64,000 bases of DNA from Kluyvera ascorbata_C (GTDB lineage: Bacteria > Pseudomonadota > Gammaproteobacteria > Enterobacterales > Enterobacteriaceae): positions 186,001-250,000 of the forward strand of contig NZ_JBIQOI010000005.1 of assembly GCF_044197065.1 (NCBI RefSeq). The letters are read 5' to 3'. The notes below the pieces were generated by a model. The model was not told the DNA's origin. It made no database searches and saw nothing but the letters and a program-made list of their open reading frames with translations. Position numbers and translations under genes: made by a program. Of this stretch, positions 1 to 7,886 are shown piece by piece; within the stretch, counting starts at the first letter, position 1; the number at the start of each line of letters is the position of its first letter.

Positions 1-367
1 CGCGCTCCTCGGGCGTTAAACGCTGCAAAAATTCGTTGTCCACGCGGTTTCCCACCGGCTGACTGGCTGCCAGCAATGCCTCACCTTCTTCGGTCAAAAA
101 GACAAATCGACGACGTTTATCGTCGGGGTCCTGCTCGCGTCTGACTAATCCTTTAATCTCCATTCGGCTGAGCATCTCGGCGAGTGTGGCCTTGGTGCTG
201 ACCGCTACGCTGGTCAAGGCAACCTGCTCGATACCCGGACTTTCAGCGATAGAGCGCATCACCGCATACTGCGGCTTGGTCAGCTCGGGCAATTCATGCT
301 GCCAGCGTGAAGTATGCTGTTGAAAAAGATGGCGAAGCAGGTGGAACGCTTCGTTTTTGATTTCCAT
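1..367 (-). CDS. MarR-family transcriptional regulator (3' end cut by window)
   Basis: The reading frame starts with ATG at 367 (MEIKNEAFHLLRHLF) and runs off the left edge after 122 codons, so the C-terminus is not seen. The translated part has the MarR winged-helix layout: an N-terminal dimerisation helix, a recognition region (VAVSTKATLAEMLSRMEIKGLV) and a wing with the family signature DPDDKRRRFVFLTEEG. It is divergent from the hydroxyarylic acid decarboxylase genes beginning at 529. MarR-type regulators next to such operons usually repress them and respond to phenolic acids. Two GTTCGT-like inverted repeats in the gap are its likely operators. The ligand is inferred, not shown. Confidence 0.88.
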   Translation of the reverse strand, partial: MEIKNEAFHLLRHLFQQHTSRWQHELPELTKPQYAVMRSIAESPGIEQVALTSVAVSTKATLAEMLSRMEIKGLVRREQDPDDKRRRFVFLTEEGEALLAASQPVGNRVDNEFLQRLTPEER

Positions 368-441
368 GATGGCTCTCCGGCAGTGTGCGCGTCTTTATGA
401 TAGCCGTTCCGGGCAATTTGAACAAAATGAACAAAAAATGC

Positions 442-455
442 GAGCGTATACGAAC
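442..455. promoter_or_regulatory. Operator-like inverted repeat 1 (MarR-type)
   Basis: GAGCGTATACGAAC is an imperfect inverted repeat related to the perfect one at 499-512 (shared half ACGAAC, same 2-bp centre). Both lie in the gap between the divergent MarR gene and the decarboxylase operon. Binding by that regulator is an inference. Confidence 0.45.
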
Positions 456-498
456 AATCTTGTCAGCGTCATGCAACAGGAGTAAGTTTATTCATATT

Positions 499-512
499 GT
501 TCGTACACGAAC
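499..512. promoter_or_regulatory. Operator-like inverted repeat 2 (MarR-type)
   Basis: GTTCGTACACGAAC has perfect 6-bp arms GTTCGT/ACGAAC around a 2-bp centre and lies 16 bp before the ATG of the first decarboxylase gene, a position where a bound repressor would block transcription or initiation. Confidence 0.55.
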
Positions 513-528
513 GAAAATGAGGTGAGCA

Positions 529-1122
529 ATGAGACTGATTATAGGCATGACTGGCGCCACCGGGGCACCGCTAGGTGTTGCACTGCTCCAGGCACTGCGC
601 GATATGCCGGAAGTGGAAACTCACCTGGTCATGTCGAAATGGGCGAAAACTACCATCGAGCTTGAAACGCCGTGGAGCGCGCGCGACGTCGCTGCAATGG
701 CCGACTTCAGTCACAGCCCGGCGGACCAGGCCGCCACCATCTCCTCCGGCTCTTTCCAGACCGACGGCATGATTATTATCCCGTGCAGCATGAAAACGCT
801 GGCCGGTATTCGCGCAGGCTACGCCGATGGACTGGTGGGACGTGCCGCTGACGTGGTGATGAAAGAAGGGCGCAAGCTGGTGCTGGTGCCGCGTGAAATG
901 CCGCTCAGCACCATTCATCTGGAAAACATGCTGGCGCTCTCCCGCATGGGCGTAGCGATGGTTCCACCTATGCCCGCGTTCTACAACCACCCGGAAACGG
1001 TCGACGATATCGTTCAGCACGTGGTGACGCGGGTGCTCGATCAGTTTGGCCTCAAATACGATAAAGCGCGCCGCTGGCAGGGGTTACCGGCGACGAAACA
1101 ATTTTCACAGGAGAATGCATAA
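529..1122 (+). CDS. ecdB: Hydroxyarylic acid decarboxylase subunit B (UbiX-like flavin prenyltransferase)
   Basis: 197 residues, UbiX/Pad1 family. Members prenylate FMN to give the prFMN cofactor needed by UbiD-type decarboxylases. The N-terminal flavoprotein signature IIGMTGATGAPLG, the conserved MSKWA and the IIPCSMKTLAGIRAGYADGL and LVPREMPLSTIHLENML blocks are all present. The start at 529 has a good ribosome site (GAGGTGAGC). It overlaps the C gene by one base (TAATG), a coupled operon layout. The B, C, D set matches the reversible, non-oxidative 4-hydroxybenzoate/vanillate decarboxylase operons of enterics (ecdBCD, kpdBCD, vdcBCD). The exact substrate cannot be read from sequence. Confidence 0.93.
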   Translation: MRLIIGMTGATGAPLGVALLQALRDMPEVETHLVMSKWAKTTIELETPWSARDVAAMADFSHSPADQAATISSGSFQTDGMIIIPCSMKTLAGIRAGYADGLVGRAADVVMKEGRKLVLVPREMPLSTIHLENMLALSRMGVAMVPPMPAFYNHPETVDDIVQHVVTRVLDQFGLKYDKARRWQGLPATKQFSQENA

Positions 1123-2549
1123 TGGCTTTTGATGACTTACGCGGTTTTTTGCAGGCGCTGGAAGACCAGGGTCAACTGCTGAAAATCAGTGAAGAGGTAA
1201 ATGCCGAGCCGGATCTGGCGGCCGCGGCCAATGCGACAGGCCGTATTGGCGACGGTGCGCCAGCCGTATGGTTTGACAATATCCGTGGCTTTACCGATGC
1301 TCGCGTGGTGATGAACACCATCGGCTCCTGGCAGAACCATGCGATTTCGATGGGCTTGCCGATGAACACGCCGGTCAAAAAACAGATTGATGAGTTTATT
1401 CGCCGCTGGGATAAATTCCCGATTGCTCCGGAACGCCGCGCTAACCCAGCGTGGGCGGAAAACACCGTCGACGGTGACGACATTAACCTGTTCGACATCC
1501 TGCCGCTGTTCCGCCTGAACGACGGTGACGGTGGTTTCTACCTTGATAAAGCCTGCGTGGTTTCCCGCGACCCACTGGACCCGGATAACTTCGGCAAGCA
1601 GAACGTCGGTATCTACCGTATGGAAGTGAAGGGCAAGCGTAAGCTCGGACTGCAGCCGGTTCCTATGCACGATATCGCGCTGCACCTGCACAAAGCGGAA
1701 GAGCGCGGTGAGGACCTGCCGATCGCGATTACCCTCGGTAACGACCCGATTATTACCCTGATGGGCGCGACGCCGCTGAAGTATGACCAGTCTGAATACG
1801 AGATGGCCGGTGCGCTGCGCGAAAGCCCGTACCCGATTGCCACCGCGCCGCTAACCGGCTTTGATGTGCCGTGGGGCTCTGAAGTGATCATCGAAGGGGT
1901 TATCGAAGGGCGTAAACGCGAAATCGAAGGTCCGTTCGGTGAATTTACCGGCCACTATTCCGGTGGCCGTAATATGACAGTGGTGCGTATCGATAAAGTT
2001 TCTTATCGCACCAAGCCGATTTTTGAATCGCTCTATCTCGGAATGCCGTGGACCGAAATTGACTACCTGATGGGCCCGGCCACCTGCGTGCCGCTGTATC
2101 AACAGTTGAAAGCTGAATTCCCGGAAGTGCAGGCGGTGAACGCCATGTACACCCACGGCCTGCTGGCGATTATCTCCACCAAAAAACGCTACGGCGGCTT
2201 TGCCCGCGCGGTGGGGCTGCGCGCGATGACCACGCCGCACGGTCTGGGCTACGTGAAAATGGTGATTATGGTTGATGAAGACGTCGACCCGTTCAACCTG
2301 CCGCAGGTGATGTGGGCGCTGTCGTCGAAGGTTAACCCAGCGGGCGATCTGGTGCAGTTGCCGAATATGTCGGTGCTGGAGCTCGACCCTGGCTCAAGCC
2401 CGGCGGGGATCACCGACAAACTGATTATCGACGCTACCACGCCGGTTGCGCCGGACAACCGTGGTCACTACAGCCAGCCGGTACAGGATTTACCTGAAAC
2501 CAAAGCCTGGGCTGAAAAACTGACCGCTATGCTGGCTAACCGTAAGTAA
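1122..2549 (+). CDS. ecdC: Hydroxyarylic acid decarboxylase subunit C (UbiD family, catalytic)
   Basis: 475 residues, the usual length for VdcC/EcdC. UbiD-family enzymes use prenylated FMN to remove (or add) CO2 from aromatic acids. UbiD features include the N-terminal MAFDDLRGFLQALEDQGQLLKI block, the central FGEFTGHYSGGRNMTVVRI and IFESLYLGMPWTEIDYLMGP segments and the C-terminal PGSSPAGITDKLIIDAT. The glutamates of the conserved E..R...E set appear around GPFGEFTGHY. The gene overlaps subunit B by one base and is followed by subunit D after 10 bp. Likely substrates are 4-hydroxybenzoate or vanillate, by family analogy only. Confidence 0.94.
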   Translation: MAFDDLRGFLQALEDQGQLLKISEEVNAEPDLAAAANATGRIGDGAPAVWFDNIRGFTDARVVMNTIGSWQNHAISMGLPMNTPVKKQIDEFIRRWDKFPIAPERRANPAWAENTVDGDDINLFDILPLFRLNDGDGGFYLDKACVVSRDPLDPDNFGKQNVGIYRMEVKGKRKLGLQPVPMHDIALHLHKAEERGEDLPIAITLGNDPIITLMGATPLKYDQSEYEMAGALRESPYPIATAPLTGFDVPWGSEVIIEGVIEGRKREIEGPFGEFTGHYSGGRNMTVVRIDKVSYRTKPIFESLYLGMPWTEIDYLMGPATCVPLYQQLKAEFPEVQAVNAMYTHGLLAIISTKKRYGGFARAVGLRAMTTPHGLGYVKMVIMVDEDVDPFNLPQVMWALSSKVNPAGDLVQLPNMSVLELDPGSSPAGITDKLIIDATTPVAPDNRGHYSQPVQDLPETKAWAEKLTAMLANRK

Positions 2550-2559
2550 GGAGGAAAAG

Positions 2560-2796
2560 ATGATTTGTCCACGTTGCGCCGATGAACATATTGAAGTGAT
2601 GGCGAAATCGCCGGTAAAAGATGTCTGGACCGTATACCAGTGCCAGCACTGCCTGTACACCTGGCGCGATACCGAACCGCTACGCCGCACCAGCCGCGAA
2701 CATTATCCAGAGGCGTTCCGCATGACGCAGAAAGATATTGATGATGCGCCGATGGTGCCAGCCATTCCGCCGCTGCTGGCGGAAGATAAGCGCTAA
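2560..2796 (+). CDS. ecdD: Hydroxyarylic acid decarboxylase subunit D
   Basis: 78 residues with two Cys pairs (MICPRCADEH and YQCQHCLYTW) that would form a small zinc-ribbon-like domain, followed by a WRDTEPLRRTSREHYPEAFR segment. VdcD/EcdD proteins of this size always accompany VdcB and VdcC; their exact role is not settled. A strong ribosome site (AAGGAGG) lies just before the ATG, 10 bp after subunit C. A hairpin followed by a T-run closes the operon right after the stop. Confidence 0.9.
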   Translation: MICPRCADEHIEVMAKSPVKDVWTVYQCQHCLYTWRDTEPLRRTSREHYPEAFRMTQKDIDDAPMVPAIPPLLAEDKR

Positions 2797-2803
2797 TGCA
2801 TTC

Positions 2804-2846
2804 AACAGCGATGGGGATTCACCTCGTCGCTGTTACTTGTTTTTTA
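2804..2846 (+). terminator. Intrinsic terminator of the decarboxylase operon
   Basis: An 8-bp stem AACAGCGA/TCGCTGTT (2804-2811 with 2827-2834) closes a 15-nt loop and is followed by ACTTGTTTTTTA. It sits 7 bp after the subunit D stop codon. Confidence 0.7.
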
Positions 2847-2941
2847 TGGGGAACACTGTTCACATTCTGTGATCTGGTCTTAATTCTGCGACACTCAATA
2901 TTTAAAAATATGTAAATATATACATGATTTTAAAAACAGTA

Positions 2942-2969
2942 TTGACACCTTGTGGTAAATGCGTAGATT
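2942..2969 (+). promoter_or_regulatory. Sigma70-type promoter of the candidate RNA gene
   Basis: A perfect -35 TTGACA at 2942-2947 is followed after 16 bp by TAGATT at 2964-2969 (four of six matches to TATAAT). The predicted start is near 2976. It lies 100 bp after the preceding operon terminator, so it serves something new. Confidence 0.55.
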
Positions 2970-2975
2970 AAGATT

Positions 2976-3453
2976 TAACAGCACAATAAAAGTAAGTGTT
3001 TATTCAGAAGTACTGGGGTTAACCATTTTGTAATAAGGCCACGAAGTTTGTAGTTTGGGATGCAGTATGTTTTAAGGCCTCGTAGTCATTGTGCTGGAAA
3101 GCAAAATGGTAGAGTATGCGCGACGATGTAAGGCCTTGTTTTAAATTCATTTACTGCGATTATCGTTTCATGGTAAACGCAACGGTAATAAGGCAACGCA
3201 TCAAAGAGTATATGTCGCGATGGGGAATGTACTTGTTTAAGGCGCCATGCTTAAGTTCGTGATAAGGCTGGCGGTTTGTGTAACAGGATAACTAGAGGGA
3301 GGTTTTTAAGTTTTAATGCCCAATATTATCTGTAGTAAACGGGTGCATTTGAAAGCAGTATAAATTGTAGTAACAATTCAGTAAGTTAATTAATGTTAAA
3401 TCTGAAGTTTGTAGCACCGTAAAAGCCCTTGCCGTACTGGTAAGGGCTTTTTT
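2976..3453 (+). ncRNA. Candidate long non-coding RNA with six TAAGGC motifs
   Basis: This stretch has its own promoter and ends in a strong intrinsic terminator, giving a predicted transcript of about 480 nt. No frame holds a plausible protein; the best short frames (23 codons from 3060, 16 codons from 3212) lack good ribosome sites. It is clearly richer in A+T than its neighbours. The hexamer TAAGGC occurs six times on this strand (3034, 3073, 3129, 3189, 3238, 3263), roughly every 25-60 nt. Repeated short motifs in a long stand-alone transcript recall protein-sequestering RNAs such as CsrB, but the motif is not the GGA type. I do not recognise the family. Function is unknown. Confidence 0.45.
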
Positions 3454-3455
3454 TT
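3423..3455 (+). terminator. Strong intrinsic terminator after the candidate RNA gene
   Basis: Eleven-base arms AAGCCCTTGCC and GGTAAGGGCTT (one G-U pair) close a 5-nt loop and are followed directly by eight T residues. Read on the other strand, the same hairpin ends in a shorter T-run and could also stop mutS transcripts, whose stop codon is about 90 bp away. Confidence 0.85.
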
Positions 3456-3543
3456 CATTTGACCCATACGTACATTTTAATTTTTCGATAAATTCAACGG
3501 CTATGAAGGCGCCACTTCAGCATAAGCGAAGCGGCGCAGATCA

Positions 3544-6105
3544 TTACACCATTCCTTTCAGACGATAAATCCACTCCAGCGCCTGACGTGGGCTCAGCGA
3601 GTCCGGGTCCAGACCTTCCAGCGCTTCTACCGCTGGGGAGAGCTCTTCCGGCGCTGACAGCAGCGACATCTGTGTCCCGTCTACCTGCGTCGCCGCCGCG
3701 TTTGGCGAGATGCTTTCCAGCTCGCGCAGTTTCTGACGCGCGCGCTTAATCACCTCTTTCGGCACGCCCGCCAACTGCGCTACCGCCAGACCATAGCTCT
3801 TGCTAGCCGCGCCGTCCTGCACGCTGTGCATAAAGGCGATGGTATCGCCGTGCTCCAGCGCGTCCAGATGCACGTTCGTCACGCCTTCCATTTTCTCCGG
3901 CAGTTGGGTCAGCTCGAAGTAGTGGGTCGCAAATAGCGTTAACGCCTTGATCTTATTAGCCAGATTCTCCGCACAGGCCCATGCCAATGACAAACCATCG
4001 TAGGTTGACGTGCCGCGACCAATCTCGTCCATCAGCACCAGGCTGTTTTCGGTGGCGTTATGCAGAATATTGGCGGTTTCGGTCATCTCCACCATAAAGG
4101 TTGAGCGGCCGGAAGCCAGGTCATCCGCCGCGCCCACGCGGGTGAAGATGCGGTCGATAGGGCCAATCTCTACGCTCTGCGCCGGGACGTAGCTGCCGAT
4201 ATAAGCTAGCAGCGCAATCAGCGCCGTTTGACGCATATAGGTACTTTTACCACCCATGTTCGGGCCGGTAATGATCAGCATTCGACGCTGTGGCGACAGG
4301 GTCAGCGGGTTGGCAATAAACGGCTCGTTCAGCACCTGTTCAACCACCGGATGGCGGCCTTCGATAATCCGGATACCGGGCTTATCGATAAACGTTGGGC
4401 AGGTGTAGTTGAGTGCATAGGCACGTTCCGCGAGATTCACCAGCACGTCCAGTTCCGCCAGTGCGCTAGCGCTCTGCTGAAGGTCTGCCAGATGCGGCAG
4501 CAGCAGGTCGAACAGCTCGTCATAAAGCTGTTTCTCCAGCGCCAGCGCCTTGCCTTTCGAGGTCAGAACTTTGTCCTCGTACTCTTTCAGCTCAGGGATG
4601 ATGTAGCGTTCGGCGTTTTTCAGCGTCTGGCGGCGCACGTAGTTGATTGGCGCCAAATGGCTCTGACCGCGGCTAATCTGAATGTAATAACCGTGGACGG
4701 CGTTATATCCGACCTTCAGCGTGTCGAGCCCGGTACGCTCGCGTTCGCGAATTTCCAGACGGTCAAGGTAGTCGGTGGCGCCATCGGCCAGCGCGCGCCA
4801 TTCATCGAGCTCTTCATGATAGCCTGGGGCAATCACGCCGCCATCGCGCACCAGCACCGGCGGCGCATCAATAATCGCCCGCTCCAGCAGTTCGCGCAGT
4901 TCGCTGAACTCGCCCATTTTCTCGCGCAGCATCTGCACCGGCGCGCTGTCGACGCTTTCTAGTTGGGCACGCAGTTCCGGTAACTGCTGGAAGGCGTGGC
5001 GCATACGGGCGAGGTCGCGCGGGCGCGCGGTGCGCAGCGCCAGGCGAGCAAGAATACGTTCCAGGTCGCCGACCTGACGCAGAACTGGCTGTAAATCGGC
5101 GGTGGCATCCTGCAAGGCGCCGATAGTTTGCTGGCGCTCGGTCAGGACTTTGGTATCACGCACCGGCATATGCAGCCAGCGCTTAAGCATACGGCTGCCC
5201 ATCGGCGTGACGGTGCAGTCGAGCACGGAGGCGAGGGTATTTTCAAGCCCGCCTGCCAGGTTCTGGGTGATCTCCAGGTTACGGCGGGTGGCGGCATCCA
5301 TAATGATGCTGTCCTGCTGGCGATCCATGGTGATGGAGCGGATGTGCGGTAGCGAGGTACGCTGGGTGTCTTTCACGTATTGCAGCAGACAGCCCGCAGC
5401 GCAAAGCCCACGCGGTGCGCCTTCAACACCAAAACCGACCAGGTCACGGGTACCAAACTGCAGATTCAACTGCTGGCGCGCGGTATCAATTTCAAATTCC
5501 CACAGCGGGCGACGGCGCAGGCCGCGACGACCTTCAATCAGCGCCATCTCGGCAAAATCTTCGGCATACAGCAGTTCGGCTGGGTTCGTACGTTGCAATT
5601 CGGCAGCCATGGTTTCACGGTCGGCCGGTTCGCTAATGCGAAAACGCCCGGAACTGATATCCAGCGTGGCGTAGCCATAGCCTTTGCTGTCCTGCCAGAC
5701 GGCGGCGAGGAGGTTATCCTGGCGCTCCTGCAACAGCGCTTCATCGCTGATGGTACCCGGCGTCACGATACGCACAACTTTACGCTCGACCGGACCTTTG
5801 CTGGTGGCCGGGTCGCCAATCTGTTCGCAAATGGCGACGGACTCGCCTTGATTCACCAGCTTGGCGAGGTAGTTTTCGACCGCGTGGTGCGGAATGCCCG
5901 CCATCGGGATAGGTTCACCGGCAGAAGCGCCACGCTTGGTCAGCGAGATGTCGAGCAGCTGCGATGCGCGTTTCGCATCGTCATAAAACATCTCGTAAAA
6001 GTCGCCCATGCGGTAAAACAGCAGGATTTCGGGATGCTGCGCTTTCAGCTTAAGATACTGCTGCATCATCGGCGTATGTGCGTCGAAATTGTCGATTGTA
6101 CTCAT
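3544..6105 (-). CDS. mutS: DNA mismatch repair protein MutS
   Basis: 853 residues, identical in length to E. coli MutS. It recognises mispaired bases and small loops and recruits MutL to start methyl-directed mismatch repair. The mismatch-reading Phe36-x-Glu38 is present in GDFYEMF. The C-terminal ABC-type ATPase shows Walker A GPNMGGKST and the Walker B/signature region LVMDEIGRGTSTYDG, followed by ATHYFELT. The C-terminal tetramerisation tail (ALEWIYRLKGMV) is intact. It starts with MSTIDNFDAHTPMMQQYL at 6105, divergent from yedE. There is no sign of disruption, so the strain should not be a mutator through this gene. Confidence 0.98.
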   Translation of the reverse strand: MSTIDNFDAHTPMMQQYLKLKAQHPEILLFYRMGDFYEMFYDDAKRASQLLDISLTKRGASAGEPIPMAGIPHHAVENYLAKLVNQGESVAICEQIGDPATSKGPVERKVVRIVTPGTISDEALLQERQDNLLAAVWQDSKGYGYATLDISSGRFRISEPADRETMAAELQRTNPAELLYAEDFAEMALIEGRRGLRRRPLWEFEIDTARQQLNLQFGTRDLVGFGVEGAPRGLCAAGCLLQYVKDTQRTSLPHIRSITMDRQQDSIIMDAATRRNLEITQNLAGGLENTLASVLDCTVTPMGSRMLKRWLHMPVRDTKVLTERQQTIGALQDATADLQPVLRQVGDLERILARLALRTARPRDLARMRHAFQQLPELRAQLESVDSAPVQMLREKMGEFSELRELLERAIIDAPPVLVRDGGVIAPGYHEELDEWRALADGATDYLDRLEIRERERTGLDTLKVGYNAVHGYYIQISRGQSHLAPINYVRRQTLKNAERYIIPELKEYEDKVLTSKGKALALEKQLYDELFDLLLPHLADLQQSASALAELDVLVNLAERAYALNYTCPTFIDKPGIRIIEGRHPVVEQVLNEPFIANPLTLSPQRRMLIITGPNMGGKSTYMRQTALIALLAYIGSYVPAQSVEIGPIDRIFTRVGAADDLASGRSTFMVEMTETANILHNATENSLVLMDEIGRGTSTYDGLSLAWACAENLANKIKALTLFATHYFELTQLPEKMEGVTNVHLDALEHGDTIAFMHSVQDGAASKSYGLAVAQLAGVPKEVIKRARQKLRELESISPNAAATQVDGTQMSLLSAPEELSPAVEALEGLDPDSLSPRQALEWIYRLKGMV

Positions 6106-6408
6106 CCGTTTGTGATGTCCATTTTCTAAAATTTTACTGAGTGCGTTTTGTGCTCGGACTCATCTGGTGCCGTGGAGCTCATGAAATCCGGCCTGTTTTT
6201 TCATGAGTACGTAAGGTGCATGATAACGGAGTCTGGGGGACAGGAAAACAGAAGAGGGGGCATCGTCCTGAAATGGCCACGTCGGCAAATTGATCTCACC
6301 GACCTTTTGCGACGGTTGTCATTCTCCTGAAAGCGTTAGCCGCTATAATCCCCGCCTCTTGTGCGGCTCTTCGCACATGACCCCTTCTGAGTTCAGAGGC
6401 TAACATCG
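6106..6408. other. Divergent mutS/yedE intergenic region
   Basis: A 303-bp gap between divergent genes. It contains a perfect -10 hexamer TATAAT at 6344-6349 pointing toward yedE, but no good -35 at 16-18 bp. A 60-codon frame at 6148-6330 has no ribosome site or recognisable composition and is not accepted as a gene. No other structure was found. Confidence 0.5.
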
Positions 6409-7620
6409 ATGACATGGCACCAATTTAAACACACCTTCCTGATCAAATTCTGGTCCCCGGTTCCTGCGGTAATCGCGGCCGGTATTCTCTCTACTTATTA
6501 CTTCGGCATCACCGGCACTTTCTGGGCGGTGACGGGCGAGTTCACGCGTTGGGGCGGGCAATTGCTCCAGCTTGCTGGCGTACATACCGAGACCTGGGGC
6601 TATTACAAGCTGATTGGGCTCGACGGTACGCCGCTGACCCGTATCGACGGCATGATGATTATCGGCATGTTCGGCGGCTGCTTTGCCGCGGCGCTGTGGG
6701 CCAATAACGTGAAGCTGCGTCTGCCGAAAAGCCGCATCCGTATTTTGCAGGCGATTGTCGGCGGCATTATTGCTGGTTTTGGCGCACGTCTGGCGATGGG
6801 CTGTAACCTCGCGGCCTTCTTTACGGGCATTCCGCAGTTCTCACTTCACGCCTGGTTCTTCGCGTTGGCGACGGCCATTGGGTCCTGGTTTGGCGCCCGC
6901 TTTACGCTGCTGCCTATCTTCCGTATCCCGGTAAAAATGGTCAAAGTCTCGGCGGCATCGCCGCTGACGCAGCGTCCTGACCAGGCGCGTCGACGCTTCC
7001 GTCTGGGTATGCTGGTGTTTATTGGCATGGTCGGCTGGGCGCTGCTGACGGCGGCGGGGAGCCCTAAGCTGGGGCTGGCGATGCTGTTCGGCGTGGGCTT
7101 TGGTCTGCTGATTGAGCGGGCGCAAATCTGCTTTACCTCGGCGTTTCGCGACTTGTGGATCACCGGGCGTACGCAAATGGCGAAGGCCATTATTTTCGGT
7201 ATGGCGGTGAGCGCCATCGGTATCTTCAGCTATGTGCAGCTGGGCGTGGCGCCGAAAATTATGTGGGCAGGTCCGAATGCGGTGATTGGCGGGCTACTGT
7301 TTGGCTTCGGCATTGTGCTGGCCGGCGGCTGTGAAACTGGCTGGATGTATCGTGCCGTCGAAGGGCAGGTGCACTATTGGTGGGTGGGGCTTGGCAACGT
7401 GATTGGCTCAACCATTCTGGCCTACTACTGGGACGATATCTCCCCGTCGCTTGCCACAAGCTGGGACAAAGTGAATCTGTTGACCACCTTTGGCCCGCTC
7501 GGTGGTCTGCTGGTTACCTACGGCCTGCTGCTGATTGCGCTGCTGTTAATTCTTGGCTGGGAAAAACGGTTCTTCCGTCGTAACGCTTCCGCCACTATTA
7601 CTGCGAAGGAGAGTGTATGA
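6409..7620 (+). CDS. yedE: YedE/YeeE-type membrane transporter (selenium-linked)
   Basis: 403 residues, near-identical in layout to E. coli YedE (401). It is a polytopic inner-membrane protein of the YeeE/YedE (DUF395) family with about ten hydrophobic segments. The paired Cys-containing transport motifs are MGCNLAAFFTGI and GGCETGWMYRA, the arrangement used by YeeE for thiosulfate import. YedE with YedF is associated in genome surveys with selenium metabolism, so a selenium- or sulfur-compound carrier is likely; the substrate is not proven. The stop codon overlaps the yedF start (ATGA), so the two are translationally coupled. Confidence 0.95.
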   Translation: MTWHQFKHTFLIKFWSPVPAVIAAGILSTYYFGITGTFWAVTGEFTRWGGQLLQLAGVHTETWGYYKLIGLDGTPLTRIDGMMIIGMFGGCFAAALWANNVKLRLPKSRIRILQAIVGGIIAGFGARLAMGCNLAAFFTGIPQFSLHAWFFALATAIGSWFGARFTLLPIFRIPVKMVKVSAASPLTQRPDQARRRFRLGMLVFIGMVGWALLTAAGSPKLGLAMLFGVGFGLLIERAQICFTSAFRDLWITGRTQMAKAIIFGMAVSAIGIFSYVQLGVAPKIMWAGPNAVIGGLLFGFGIVLAGGCETGWMYRAVEGQVHYWWVGLGNVIGSTILAYYWDDISPSLATSWDKVNLLTTFGPLGGLLVTYGLLLIALLLILGWEKRFFRRNASATITAKESV

Positions 7621-7850
7621 AAACGATCGTCCCGGATTACCGTCTGGACATGGTGGGTGAGCCTTGCCCGTACCCGGCGGTGGCGACGCTTGAAGCGCTG
7701 CCGCAGTTAAAGAAAGGCGAAATACTGGAAGTGGTGAGCGACTGCCCGCAGTCGATTAATAACATCCCGGTGGATGCGCGCAACCACGGCTATACCGTGC
7801 TCGACATCCAGCAGGATGGGCCAACCATCCGCTATTTAATCCAGAAGTAA
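7617..7850 (+). CDS. yedF: TusA-family sulfurtransferase-like protein YedF
   Basis: 77 residues, SirA/TusA fold. It carries the family motif CPxP in EPCPYPAV, whose cysteine carries persulfide (or perselenide) in relatives. It overlaps yedE by 4 bp. Pairing of a TusA-like carrier with a YeeE-type membrane protein implies transfer of an imported sulfur/selenium species to a cytoplasmic acceptor. A perfect 9-bp hairpin follows the stop. Near-identity to E. coli YedF makes the assignment secure, while the biochemical role remains inferred. Confidence 0.95.
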   Translation: MKTIVPDYRLDMVGEPCPYPAVATLEALPQLKKGEILEVVSDCPQSINNIPVDARNHGYTVLDIQQDGPTIRYLIQK

Positions 7851-7856
7851 CCTGTC

Positions 7857-7878
7857 GCCCTCGCCGTCCGGCGAGGGC
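7857..7878 (+). terminator. GC-rich hairpin between yedF and tnaB
   Basis: Perfect 9-bp arms GCCCTCGCC/GGCGAGGGC around a 4-nt loop lie between the convergent stop codons of yedF (7850) and tnaB (7887). There is no T-run, so termination may be Rho-assisted; the symmetric hairpin could act for both directions. Confidence 0.5.
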
Positions 7879-7886
7879 GCATTGTG

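Noticed and set aside
571..1020. 149-codon frame on the minus strand over the decarboxylase B gene
   Set aside because: It lies wholly inside a strongly recognised UbiX-family gene and its translation is a low-complexity His/Arg-rich product with no ribosome site.
3060..3262. Two mini-frames (23 and 16 codons) in the candidate RNA gene
   Set aside because: No adequate ribosome sites and no recognisable peptide pattern, so the region is kept as non-coding.
5380..6129. 249-codon frame on the plus strand opposite mutS
   Set aside because: Antisense shadow of mutS caused by high GC and codon bias; no family resemblance.
6148..6330. 60-codon frame in the mutS-yedE gap
   Set aside because: No ribosome site, no hydrophobic or domain pattern and it would overlap the yedE promoter region.
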